A DNA stretch of 64,000 bases, taken from positions 1 through 64,000 of the forward strand of contig JACVTC010000036.1 of the NCBI GenBank assembly GCA_016946835.1. The letters run 5' to 3'. The position numbers were made by a program, and so were the translations under genes. The notes below the pieces were generated by a model that saw only the letters and a list, made by a program, of their open reading frames with translations, made no database searches and was not told the DNA's origin. This document shows, one piece after another, positions 1 to 9,148 of this stretch (its first letter is position 1; each line of letters starts with the position of its first letter). Source of the DNA: Neocallimastix lanati (nom. inval.). Taxonomy: Eukaryota > Neocallimastigomycota > Neocallimastigomycetes > Neocallimastigales > Neocallimastigaceae.

Positions 1-419
1 AAAAGAGAGAGAACTAAAGTATTGTACTACTTTGTTCTTTTTATACATTTAGAATAGTTATTTGATTGGATTAGAATAAAAATTTAATAATAAAAATTTA
101 ATAATAAAAATTTAATAATAAAAATATAATAATAAAAAATTTTAATAATAAAAATTTAATAATAAAAATTTAATAATAAAAATTTAATATAAAAATTTAA
201 TAATAAAATATAATAATAAAAATATAATAAACTATTAAAATATTATTAAGTATTACACTATTAAATAAAGATAATAATTAATACATTTTCTAATTTATTA
301 TACACTAAATTTATAATTATTTAATATTTTAACATTAATTATGTAATTCCACTAATATTAATAATTTTTAATCTTTAATAATTATATATAATTTTAATTA
401 TTTTATTTGTTCCGTAACA
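1..419 (-). repeat. 3' LTR of element A (left end cut by window)
   Basis: Near-identical to 6876-7292, with scattered substitutions and indels mostly inside an internal array of AATTTAATAATAA-like units. Position 1 aligns with 6876. The boundary at 419 is the terminal ...CGTAACA on the plus strand, which is TGTTACGG on the coding strand. Confidence 0.9.
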
Positions 420-424
420 TAATG

Positions 425-432
425 CCACCCCT
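425..432 (-). promoter_or_regulatory. Polypurine tract of element A
   Basis: On the coding strand AGGGGTGG lies 5 bases before the 3' LTR start. This is the expected position of the plus-strand primer. It overlaps the end of the integrase reading frame. Confidence 0.6.
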
Positions 433-957
433 AAGCTCAGACTTCGTCCCCTGAAGTCTCGATTTCGCATAATTGATATGGAAACAATATTTTTTAAGTG
501 AACATTTCTATCGGCAATTTCGTTTGTTACTGGATCACAAGTGTTACTGTGTTGAATTGTTTCTTAACGATTTTCATAGGGCTAGAAAGAAAGGATCAAG
601 TTTTCTTCTATTATACACTTAATCATTACTAAATCTCCGGATTTATATTCAGCTTTAAGTCTTTTCATCTGTTTTCTTCTGTCTTCCCATATTTTATTGG
701 CAGTTTGAATATATTGATTGCTTCCTTTATCCATTTATAATGGGTTGTAAATCTTCTTATTAAAAATTCTTCATTACTTTCGAAATCTTCTTTTTTGTCT
801 AAGTTCAATACTAATTCGAATGGCTGGAGATCACGTCTACCATATAATAATTCGAAACTAGAAAATTTCGTTGTTTCATTTTTACTTGTACGCAACGCCC
901 ATAAAGCACTTGGTAATATTTCATCCCACTGAGAAGTATTTTTATTACAAAGAAGTC
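433..957 (-). pseudogene. Element A integrase C-terminal domain, frameshifted
   Basis: After the catalytic core the frame shifts. A readable segment (about 895-945) carries QWDEILPSALWALRTSKNE, the usual region after the integrase glutamate, and continues to a stop near 665. A second shift restores IWEDRRKQMKRLKAEYKSGD (from about 705), the pre-GPY/F region. A further shift gives a tail with RNVHLKNIV near 500, the typical end of gypsy integrases. No chromodomain is visible. At least two frame breaks make this a pseudogene segment. The order of motifs, not any single ORF, supports the call. Confidence 0.75.
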
Positions 958-1404
958 TTAAATATTTCCAATTTCTTTGTTGCGGTTTTCGACTTCTCCA
1001 TTTGATTCTGGATGATAGGTTGCTATAAAATGAACATAAACACCATATAAGTCGAGGAATGCTTTTGTTTTATCGGAATTAAACTGGGGTCCATTGTCTG
1101 TTACAATTATTTCAGGAATACCGTGACGAGAAAAAACTTTGGATAAAAATCTTATAACATCATCAGATTCTATGTATTTAGTTGGCTCTGCTTCTACCCA
1201 TTTTGTTAAGTAATCTACTAAAACAATTATATATTTATTTCCATTTTTTGTTGTGGGTAATGGGCCTATAATATCTAGACCAACTCTTGTGAATGGTAAA
1301 CCTGGTTTTGTTGCTATATCTTCAGTTTGATAATTAAATGACTGAGGTCTAAAAAGCTGACATCTTTTGCAAGTTCTAACTATGTATTTCACATCCAATA
1401 TCAT
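958..1404 (-). pseudogene. Element A integrase core (DDE)
   Basis: The open stretch holds the C-x2-C half of the zinc-binding motif (CKRC), the first catalytic Asp in GLDIIGPL, the second in VTDNGPQF, and the Glu in HPESNGEVEN. These are the three residues of the retroviral-type integrase triad, which inserts the cDNA into chromosomes. The frame differs from both neighbours: upstream it is offset by one base near 1420, where YYWTNMILD would otherwise continue the zinc domain, and downstream it breaks near 965. The catalytic residues are intact, so the damage may be recent or partly technical. Confidence 0.85.
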
Positions 1405-2065
1405 ATTGGTCCAATAATAATCTCTTTAAGTCGATTATAAGTTTTAAATACTCCTTCGTGACCAATTTTATGAGCACTAAGTATAAGTTTAATTCTTTCT
1501 TTTTCATTATAAATAACTTTTCTTAATTTTCCATCATCCTTAAAAAATTTTTCACCATTAATGATTACAAATTTATCTTTAAAGCTTGATAAAAGATTAT
1601 TTTCGTTCATTTCAGAAGTTATTGTTGCAACTAATTCATCATTTTTCGTTTTTAACCTTGATAATGCATCAGCGATAACATTTTTCTTTCCTGGTTCGTA
1701 TAAAACTTTAACATTAAGCATTGATAAAAGTAAGACCCATCTTGTTTGTCTTGAATTGTTTGTTTCTTTATTTTTAAATAATCCTACTAAAGGTTTGTGA
1801 TCCGTGTAAAGAAGCGTCGTATATTTGTTTCCAGAAATATATGATTTAAATTTTTTAACGCAGTAAGTCGCGGCTGTTCCTTCCAGATCCGTAATTGCAT
1901 AATTTCTTTCCGCCGGTTTTAAAGAGCGACTTACGAAGTGAATTGGTTTTTCATTGTTATTTTCATCCTTTTGAAGTAATACGCCACCTATTCCGTCATA
2001 GGAAGCATCAGTTCTAATAATAAATTGTTTTTCGAAATCGGGCATAGTAAGTATTGGAGTTGAAA
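1401..2065 (-). pseudogene. Element A RNase H and integrase zinc-binding half
   Basis: RNase H motifs TDASYDGIGGVLLQ, LEGTAATYCVKK and YTDHKPLVGL are followed by the linker AKKNVIADALSR-like segment and the His half of the integrase zinc finger (AHKIGHEGVFKTYNRLK). RNase H removes the RNA template during reverse transcription. Relative to RT the frame is offset by one base between about 2065 and 2080, at an A-run in GAATTAAAAATAAAC, consistent with loss of one A. The methionine at 2045 is therefore an artefact of the break, not a real start. Confidence 0.85.
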
Positions 2066-4330
2066 CTAGTTTATTTTTAATTCATTGAAACTTTCTTCTT
2101 GTTCATTTTCCCAAATAAATTTAACTCCCTTTTTTAAAAGTTTGAATAATGGTTTTGCAATATTCGCAAAGTTGAATATAAATTTACGATAGTATCCAAC
2201 TGCACCGAGAAATGATTGTAATTGTGTGATATTTTTGGGAGGTATCCATTCTAAAATAACTTTTATTTTATCTTGAATTGGAGAAATACCATTAATCGAC
2301 AATGTATGTCCTAATAGTTCTACTTTTTCTTTAAAGAAATTACATTTTTCTAAGTTAATCTTTAATCCATTTTCTTTTATAATTTCAAATACTTTTTTAA
2401 GATCTTCAACATGTTGTTCTAAGGAAGGAGAGAATATTACTAAGTCATCAATATAAACAAACATACATACACCAATAAGAGGGAAAAATATTCTGTTCAT
2501 TTCTCTTTGGAAGGTACCTGGAGCATTACACAATCCAAAAGGCATAACTAAAAATTGATAATTACCGTACATTGTCGTGAAACTTGTTTTTGGAATATCT
2601 TCTTTATTCATGGGTATTTGGTGGAATCCAGAAAATAGGTCAATTGTTGTGAATATTTTTACTTGTTTACCAATAGAAAATAAAATTTCATCGATAAGAG
2701 GTAGCGCATAAGCGTCCTTGATTGTAACGTTATTCAATTTTCGGAAGTCAATACATAATCTCCATTTTTTATTTTTCTTGAGAACTAGGATAACCGGAGA
2801 AGACCAAGGAGAGTTCGAGGGTTCGATTAATTTGTTTTTAATAAGTTTTTCTAACTCCTTTTTAAGTGCTATAGCCTGAACTTTTGAAAGTCTATAACAT
2901 TTTTGTTTTATTGGTTTAGTATTCATTTCAAGTTGAATGTTATGTGGAAGTAACTTGGTTGGTTTTAACTCATCAATTTTAGTAGCAAGAATAGAATAGA
3001 ATTCATTAAAGATTTCTTTTATTTTATTTTTAAACTTATTCGGTACTCCATTAATTATTACTTCTATCATTCTATCCTTTTCGTTAATTTCTTCATTAAA
3101 TTGTTTTTTTATTTTTTTATTTCCTGTTTCAAGATTTGAATTTTTTGTATTTATTGGTTCTTTTAGTATCGTATTATTTTTCTTACTATTATCTTCCTTT
3201 ATAAAGCAATATAAATAAGAATTATTATTAATATCAGAGTTTGTTTCATCATATATTATTATAGATTCAGCATCATCATCATTATTATTAATAATATTTC
3301 CATTATTGCCTTTACCAAGTTTTATAATATATTCCCAAGAATCATCTTCTTTCATTAAACATAGATTATTGTTAAGAGGATTGATGAATAAATTGTTTTC
3401 TTTAAGTGTTCTGTAGCCAATTAATATATCAAACAAATTTTGATCATTATCAATGACTCTGAAAATATCATGTATAACTAATTTTCCAATTTTAATATTT
3501 AGTAAATAAATTTCAGTGTAAACGTTTTCTTTTGATAATACTTGTACAATGTTGTTCTTAACAAATCCTATAGGTTTAATTTTATTCAATTTATTTAGGA
3601 AGTTTTTTGTGATAATGTTGATACTGGCACATGTATCTAAAAATGCTAAACCTTTAATATCATTAATAAAACATTCAACAGTTGCTACATCTTCTCTATG
3701 CATGGCAGACAGTACGATTTCTTCAGGTGATTCATTAAGAGTTTCAGGACTTTTGAGTTTTAATGCCTTAATAAAATCTGCACGAAGTTTTGGACTAACA
3801 TCTAATAATTGTGGAACTGTAATATTAGCAAATTTTGAGCTTATATCCTTACAAATGTCATACTTTGGTTGTCCTTCCATAATTGTGATTTGCTTATTAA
3901 AATTAGAGTCTTTAACTTTCTTTTCAGCTAACTCGATACTTGGAAGTTTAGCTTTTTCTTTGTGTTTATTCGTTTCTTTATTATTAATGTTTAAAATTTC
4001 ATTTTCTCTTTGTTTTCTTGCGTTCTTTTTTGCTTTATTAATTGATGGTTGACTTATTACAGAAACATCAATTTGGTTAAGTTTTTCTGTTTCATTTGGA
4101 TATATTTTGTCGATTGAAACTGCATCATCTTCGATTTCGATATTCTCATTGTTAGTTTTTGTATTAGAATCAATTTGATTATTTTGATTAATTGTATTAT
4201 TTTCTTTATTTTTCCTTTTGTTTTTTCCATATGGTTTTTCAATTAATAAATTTGTTTTTTTTCTAATAGCAGTAGCTACAATTTCTTCTTTGGTTTGATT
4301 AGTGGGAGTTTCCCTTCTCCCTTTTAGAAG
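2066..4330 (-). CDS. Element A pol: protease and reverse transcriptase (via -1 frameshift)
   Basis: The pol frame is open from 4330, where it meets the slippery site at the gag end, down to a stop at 2066. After a Lys/Asn-rich linker there is a retropepsin-like region with LDTCAS as the apparent active site and ILIGYR as the second half, then a complete RT: WRLCIDFRKLN, FTTIDLFSGFHQIP, FLVMPFGLCNAP and the catalytic YIDDLVIF, ending in the connection domain (LGAVGYYRKF). It would copy element RNA into cDNA in cytoplasmic particles. The protease has Cys where DTG is usual. The C terminus is cut by the frame break before RNase H. A methionine at 3880 exists, but the -1 frameshift product is the better model. 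Confidence 0.9.
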   Translation of the reverse strand, partial: LLKGRRETPTNQTKEEIVATAIRKKTNLLIEKPYGKNKRKNKENNTINQNNQIDSNTKTNNENIEIEDDAVSIDKIYPNETEKLNQIDVSVISQPSINKAKKNARKQRENEILNINNKETNKHKEKAKLPSIELAEKKVKDSNFNKQITIMEGQPKYDICKDISSKFANITVPQLLDVSPKLRADFIKALKLKSPETLNESPEEIVLSAMHREDVATVECFINDIKGLAFLDTCASINIITKNFLNKLNKIKPIGFVKNNIVQVLSKENVYTEIYLLNIKIGKLVIHDIFRVIDNDQNLFDILIGYRTLKENNLFINPLNNNLCLMKEDDSWEYIIKLGKGNNGNIINNNDDDAESIIIYDETNSDINNNSYLYCFIKEDNSKKNNTILKEPINTKNSNLETGNKKIKKQFNEEINEKDRMIEVIINGVPNKFKNKIKEIFNEFYSILATKIDELKPTKLLPHNIQLEMNTKPIKQKCYRLSKVQAIALKKELEKLIKNKLIEPSNSPWSSPVILVLKKNKKWRLCIDFRKLNNVTIKDAYALPLIDEILFSIGKQVKIFTTIDLFSGFHQIPMNKEDIPKTSFTTMYGNYQFLVMPFGLCNAPGTFQREMNRIFFPLIGVCMFVYIDDLVIFSPSLEQHVEDLKKVFEIIKENGLKINLEKCNFFKEKVELLGHTLSINGISPIQDKIKVILEWIPPKNITQLQSFLGAVGYYRKFIFNFANIAKPLFKLLKKGVKFIWENEQEESFNELKIN

Positions 4331-4336
4331 TTTAAA
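4304..4336 (-). promoter_or_regulatory. -1 ribosomal frameshift signal, gag to pol
   Basis: On the coding strand the heptamer T TTA AAC (4336-4330) lies in the gag frame as codons TTA AAC, two codons before the gag stop (TAA, 4326-4324). An 8-base spacer leads to a GC-rich hairpin, GGGAG / CTCCC (4321-4304), with an 8-base loop. Slipping back one base enters exactly the pol frame, which is open from there. The heptamer is one of the classic X XXY YYZ slippery sites. Confidence 0.85.
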
Positions 4337-5379
4337 TGATCGTTAGAAGAGCCTTGATTTTGATTTTCGAATTCAGCAAGTTGTTTGAAAGAATATGGAC
4401 AATGTTTATAGTAATGTCCTTGTTGTCCACAACGATAGCATGTAATCGGTGATTTTTTGGTAATAATTTTCTTTCTATTCTGGTTAGTTTCATTATTCGT
4501 AAATTCATTATTAAGTCTTGTATCATCGAAATTTTGCTTAATATTCACTAGATTATTTTTTTGCTCGTATTCTTCTTGATTATAAGTTCTTTTATTATTG
4601 GCAATCTTTGGATTACTAAAACCATGCTGGAATTCATTAAATTCATTATAATTTTGATAATTTGGTTGATTCCTTTTATTGTATGAGTTGTATAATTGCT
4701 TTCTACTATAATTTTGATTGTGATTTTGGTTATAACTTTGATTATAATTCTTATTATAAATCGAAGAATTAAATTGTTTGAAAGGATGAACATTATTTCT
4801 GTAATAAAATGGTTGGGAATTAAAAACTGTTGTCATTACTGCTTCATTAGCGGCATCTCCAATTTCTTCGGCTCTTTCTGCCAATTCAGCTTCTTCGAAT
4901 GCATCTTCTAAGTCGAAACATCGTTGGGTTATGACTTGAGATCTAGCATAAGGTCGATAGATTATTGAATCTGCGTAGTCTTCAACAGTAATAAATGTTT
5001 GGTAAATTTTCGGTAGATTATTATAAATTTTCTTGTATCTCCAATTAAAGTTCTTTATACTTTCTCCTCTTCTAATTTTCATTCTTTGTAACCTTTTACA
5101 TTTCTCTTGGGGTGTTATCTCAAGTTCATTTTCTATTGCTTTTTTGATTTCTTCAATAGAAGGGTAGATATCATTTTCTTCTTCGTTCTTGGTATGTAAT
5201 TCTTGTAAAGTCCCTTTTAACTTTCCATCGACACATTCGATAGCCCATGTGAGTATATTTTTTGGATTATTTATATCTGCTAGAGACATAATTCTTGTAA
5301 ATTCTTCGCACCAAGAATCTATATCTCTTGCGTTTTCGTTGAGTCTTGGTAGAATTCTTTGTAGTTCTAATATTTTCAT
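4324..5379 (-). CDS. Element A Gag with CCHC zinc knuckle
   Basis: A 351-residue ORF beginning at ATG 5379. Residues about 1-190 resemble the helical Gag region of Ty3/gypsy elements (PF03732-like: ...RRGESIKNFNWRYKKIYNNL). The middle is Asn/Tyr/Gln-rich, and near the C terminus a single CYRCGQQGHYYKHC knuckle (C-x2-C-x4-H-x4-C) would bind element RNA. Gag forms the virus-like particle. It is intact and ends at TAA 4324-4326 just after the slippery heptamer, so most ribosomes should make Gag alone and a fraction Gag-Pol. Confidence 0.9.
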   Translation of the reverse strand: MKILELQRILPRLNENARDIDSWCEEFTRIMSLADINNPKNILTWAIECVDGKLKGTLQELHTKNEEENDIYPSIEEIKKAIENELEITPQEKCKRLQRMKIRRGESIKNFNWRYKKIYNNLPKIYQTFITVEDYADSIIYRPYARSQVITQRCFDLEDAFEEAELAERAEEIGDAANEAVMTTVFNSQPFYYRNNVHPFKQFNSSIYNKNYNQSYNQNHNQNYSRKQLYNSYNKRNQPNYQNYNEFNEFQHGFSNPKIANNKRTYNQEEYEQKNNLVNIKQNFDDTRLNNEFTNNETNQNRKKIITKKSPITCYRCGQQGHYYKHCPYSFKQLAEFENQNQGSSNDHLNF

Positions 5380-6291
5380 TTTGGAATTTTATTTGAAATT
5401 ATTAATTGATGTATGAATGGATGGGTTTTCTTTTTGATTATAAATTTTATTATCACTTCCTAATTTATTTCTTAATTTGATGGATGGATTAATGAAATTT
5501 TATTTTATTTCTAATTTTATTATCGCTTGTTATATTATTTCTTAATTGATGGATTGATGAATGAAATTTTAATTTAATTATTAATTTTATTGTCACTTTT
5601 TTATTTAAGTTGATGGATGGATGTGTTGAGTATAATTTTTCAATTCTCTATTTGAATTAAATATTGAACTAATTGAATTTAAAAATAATTGTTATTGGAT
5701 TGAAATATTGTTTATTGAAATTTTCCACTGAATTTTATTAATGACAACTTTATTTTATATTCATATAATAATTCTAAAAAAAAACCTTATAACTTCGGTG
5801 AAATAAGTTCATTATTCGCCAGTGCTCGATCTTGTCCGGAAACCCTGCCAACACTCGAATAGTTAACAAACTACGGAGATGTGTCGTGGGGAGTATAAAT
5901 TTATATTACTCCGGGACGGAAAACCGCACTCACAAAATCGACTAAAAACCTTAATTAATAACAAATTGGAATCACCCTAATTCGTTATTAATTAATTTCC
6001 TTACGGTTTACACACTGTATATGAATTATTATATTTTTTGGTTTTGTTATCTTCTTTGAGTTAAAATAATAAATTAATATTAAATTACTATTAATTATTA
6101 TAATTATTATTTTTTTTTTTCTAACTCTAATTTTATTAAAATTTTTATATTATTTACTTATATTTTATTTTATTTATTTTATTTTATTTTATTTTATTTT
6201 TTTTTTTTTCTAATTAAAATTTTATACTATTTCCTAATTAACTAATTAATTATTTATTTTTTATTTATTATTATTTTTATTCTATCAATTA

Positions 6292-6324
<33 letters not shown>

Positions 6325-6868
6325 CTATTTCTAAACTTTATTAATTAATAAAATTTTTCTAAAATTATTATTTTCATATTATTTTATTTCTTCAGGTCCT
6401 GCATAGCTCGCCAAATCTTTATGGTACAGAACTGAAGAATTTTTATCATAAAATAATATATTCTAATAATTAAAGAAAATTTTAAATTCTATTCTATTAT
6501 TCTAATCTATTATTCTAATTTAAAAATCTAAATACTAAACAATTTAAACTAAAATAAATTATTCAAAATTAAGATAACCTAATATAAATAATTTAACTAA
6601 CAACTATAATTATTAAAACTATTAACCAAACACTAAAAACCTTTAAACACTTAATACAAAACTTAAATTATTTTTAATTCTAACTTTATTTAAAATAAAC
6701 TATTTTATTTTTATTATTTAATCTATTCTAACTTTATTATTTAAACTATACTAATTTATTATTTAAACTATTTAAATTTAATTATTTAAACTAATTTTAT
6801 TTTAATTTAACTATCTAAATTTATCATTTAAACTCGAAAATATCAAAAGAATAATATAATAATAAAGT
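5380..6868 (-). other. Element A 5' leader, non-coding
   Basis: About 1.5 kb without a convincing ORF. It holds long T/TA-rich stretches, a GC-richer block at about 5790-5945 that includes the near-palindromic GGAGTATAAATTTATATTAC region, and a second GC-richer block at about 6395-6440 bounded by TTCTTCAG / CTGAAGAA inverted repeats. I could not identify a convincing tRNA-complementary primer-binding site next to 6868, so the true inner edge of the LTR remains uncertain. Confidence 0.5.
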
Positions 6869-7292
6869 TGTAAGAAAAAGAGAGAGAACTAAAGTATTGT
6901 ACTACTTTGTTCTTTTTATACATTTAGAATAGTTATTTGATTGGATTAGAATAAAAATTTAATAATAAAAATTTAATAATAAAAATTTAATAATAAAAAT
7001 ATAATAATAAAAATTTAATAATAAAAATTTAATAATAAAAATTTAATAATAAAAATTTAATAATAAAAATTTAATAATAAAATATAATAATAAAATATAA
7101 TAAACTATTAAAATATTATTAAGTATTACAATATTAAATAAAGATAATAATTAATACATTTTCTAATTTATTATAACTAAATTTATAATTATTTTAATAT
7201 TTTAACATTAATTATTTAATTCCACTAATATTAATAATTTTTAATCTTTAATAATTATATATAATTTTAATTATTTTATTTGTTCCGTAACA
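6869..7292 (-). repeat. 5' LTR of element A
   Basis: Second copy of the 1-419 repeat. Coding-strand termini are TGTTACGG ... TCTTACA. A TATA-like TATAAAAAGA lies at 6920-6911 on the minus strand, about 30 bases before the CT-rich stretch near 6890, a plausible transcription start. That would leave a very short R-U5, so the inner boundary at 6869 is tentative. Confidence 0.85.
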
Positions 7293-7799
7293 AAGTTAGT
7301 AAAATTGTTGTTGTAGTCTGGTGGTAATACACCATGACAATGAAGCCGAATTTCTTAGGTTCGACTCACACCCTTTCCCAATCTAAATTATTTTTAGTTA
7401 ATTAATTAAATTATTGTAGAAAGTTCTAGAGTTTCTTTGGTTAATATTATATAACTAAATGAAACTAGAAAGTTCTATTTTAATAATTATTTTATCATTT
7501 TTCTATAAGATTCATTTTCTAGAAAGAAAACTTAATTTTTTCGAACTTTCGTTAATCTTAACTTTTTCCGAAACTGTTTTTCCGAAAAAGTATAAATAAG
7601 CGTGAATTTCTCAATAAAAAATAATTTTTCTTTGTGCTTTTATTAACTAGTTAAAAGTAATTCGAAATATTACAATAACTAATTAATAATAAAAAAATAA
7701 TAATAAATTTTATATTTTAATAAAAAATATTAATAAAACAAATTTTTTAAGAAAACGAATTACTTATTAGTGTAGACCTATTGAGTGTAAATCGTTACA
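7293..7799 (+). repeat. 5' LTR of element B (first 14 bases displaced)
   Basis: Matches 11846-12353 with only a few differences (such as CTAGTT/CTAGCT and TTGAG/TTGGG). A TATA box, TATAAATAAG, is at 7591-7600; transcription would start near 7621-7627. Early in the LTR, TAGTCTGGTGG (7314-7324) and GGTTCGACTC (7358-7367) resemble Pol III A and B boxes at tRNA-like spacing, but the segment does not fold as a tRNA. Confidence 0.9.
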
Positions 7800-7820
7800 A
7801 TAAAAGCACCCAAAGAAAAG
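7800..7820 (+). promoter_or_regulatory. Self-complementary primer-binding site of element B
   Basis: Directly after the LTR, ATAAAAGCA (7800-7808) and AAAGAAAA (7812-7819) are complementary to TGCTTTTAT (7635-7643) and TTTTCTTT (7626-7633) inside the LTR, with G7634 pairing one C and two C left bulged. The pairing partner begins about 35 bases after the TATA box, where the RNA 5' end should be. This is the Tf1/sushi self-priming arrangement. No TGG-type tRNA site is present. Confidence 0.7.
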
Positions 7821-7859
7821 AAGCCCAGTACCCCTGCACTAAGGACTAGCCAAGGGAAA

Positions 7860-8180
7860 TCTACCAACTCAAGAAATCAAGGAAATCAAGGAAATCAAGG
7901 ATATCTACCAACTCAAGAAATCAAGGAAATCAAGGAAATTAAGGAAATCTACCAACTCAAGAAATCAAGGAAATCAAGGAAATCTACCAACTCAAGAAAT
8001 CAAGGAAATCAAGGAAATCAAGGATATCTACCAACTCAAGAAATCAAGGAAATCAAGGAAATTAAGGAAATCTACCAACTCAAGAAATCAAGGAAATCAA
8101 GGAAATCTACCAACTCAAGAAATCAAGGAAATCAAGGAAATCTACCAACTCAAGAAATCAAGGAAATCTACCGAATCAAG
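7860..8180 (+). repeat. Hierarchical minisatellite in element B leader
   Basis: Core TCTACCAACTCAAGAAATCA is followed by variable numbers of the 10-mer AAATCAAGGA. A higher-order unit of 123 bp repeats from 7860 and from 7983, with a shorter third copy from 8106. Since 123 is divisible by 3, the frame starting at 7791 stays open to 8213, but it has no ATG. Confidence 0.9.
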
Positions 8181-9148
8181 AAGATTTATTATAAAGCGAA
8201 TAAAATAAAATAAATTAAATTACAGATACTATTCTAAACAACATCTCGCATTAAATAGTACTCTACTCTCCGAATAAATATTTATTTTAAATATAATTAA
8301 TTTTAAATTTCTTACGTTATATATAAAGGCTTGCCTGGCTCCCAAAGCGACGATAGTTGAGCATCGTTACCATAATACTTTGTCGTTCAGATTCTGTTGA
8401 TAACTGGGGAAGATAATTTGTTGTACTTTTTCATGCTAACAAAGGTTAGATACAAACAAAAATACAATTACATTACTTCCTTCTACCATTAATTGGTACT
8501 AACAATCGACTTAATCTGCGTTTATCGATAAAGAGCTAAAGAGACTTACCACGCAAGGCTTTAACAAATTATATATTTCCTGGCTCAATACTATATGATT
8601 TGGTTTATAACAATTCAATAAGAAATAAAGATTAATCAAATAAAATAAATATTTAATTACTCCTATATCTTCCAAAATAATTATATATTACTTTATCACT
8701 ATAAAAAAAAAAAAAAAAAAAAAAAAATCTTAATCACGGGATATATCAAAAAAATCAACTCTGAAAATATCCAATCTCAAATCACTCTCAAAATCAATCT
8801 GAAATTTTATATCAACTTAATGCAATAAATTTTAAATCTCAATAATCTTTTCTAAATTATTTCCAGCTCTCTATAACTATTAAATTACTATAATAATATA
8901 TATACAAATCTACTATACCTAATTTAGTATATTATATAAATTTAAAATTTCAATACCAAACCTTATTTAATTCTAAATAATTCCAGTGGGATCAATTATT
9001 ACTATTTATATATTCAAATCCTCCTTAATCAAAATTATATTATAATTCAATTCCTCTCTATTATACTGAAAAAATCGTTCTTAAATATATCTTATTCCAA
9101 CTTATTCAATAATCAACTATAAAAATAACAGTGAAACTTATATTCAAA
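8181..9148 (+). other. Element B leader, non-coding
   Basis: No supported ORF. A GC-richer block at about 8320-8560 stands out from A/T-rich flanks, and a 26-base A-run is at about 8702-8727. It may contain packaging or translation signals, but nothing is recognisable. Confidence 0.5.

Larger units (their letters stand above)
1..7292 (-). mobile_element. Element A: Ty3/gypsy LTR retrotransposon, degenerate pol
   Basis: LTR copies at 1-419 and 6869-7292 flank gag and pol on the minus strand. The 5' LTR is on the right. On the coding strand the LTR begins TGTTACGGAACA, a purine-rich tract precedes the 3' LTR, and domains run gag, protease, RT, RNase H, integrase, which is the Ty3/gypsy order. 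The pol frame is broken at least three times downstream of RT, so this copy is not autonomous as read, although some breaks are single-base changes in A-runs and could be sequencing errors. The right end abuts element B 14 bases into where B's LTR should start, so A appears inserted into B; AAGTT (7293-7297) is the candidate target duplication. If the LTR boundary at 6869 is right, only 7 bases of A lie outside the window. Confidence 0.9.

Noticed and set aside
4057-4242. Separate 61-residue ORF between gag and pol
   Set aside because: Shadow frame; the -1 frame through the same bases joins gag to pol without a stop.
7307-7380. tRNA gene in element B LTR (and copy at 11861-11934)
   Set aside because: A- and B-box-like motifs only; T-stem and anticodon stem do not pair.
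7860-8180. CRISPR-like array
   Set aside because: Contiguous degenerate minisatellite with no unique spacers; eukaryotic retrotransposon leader.
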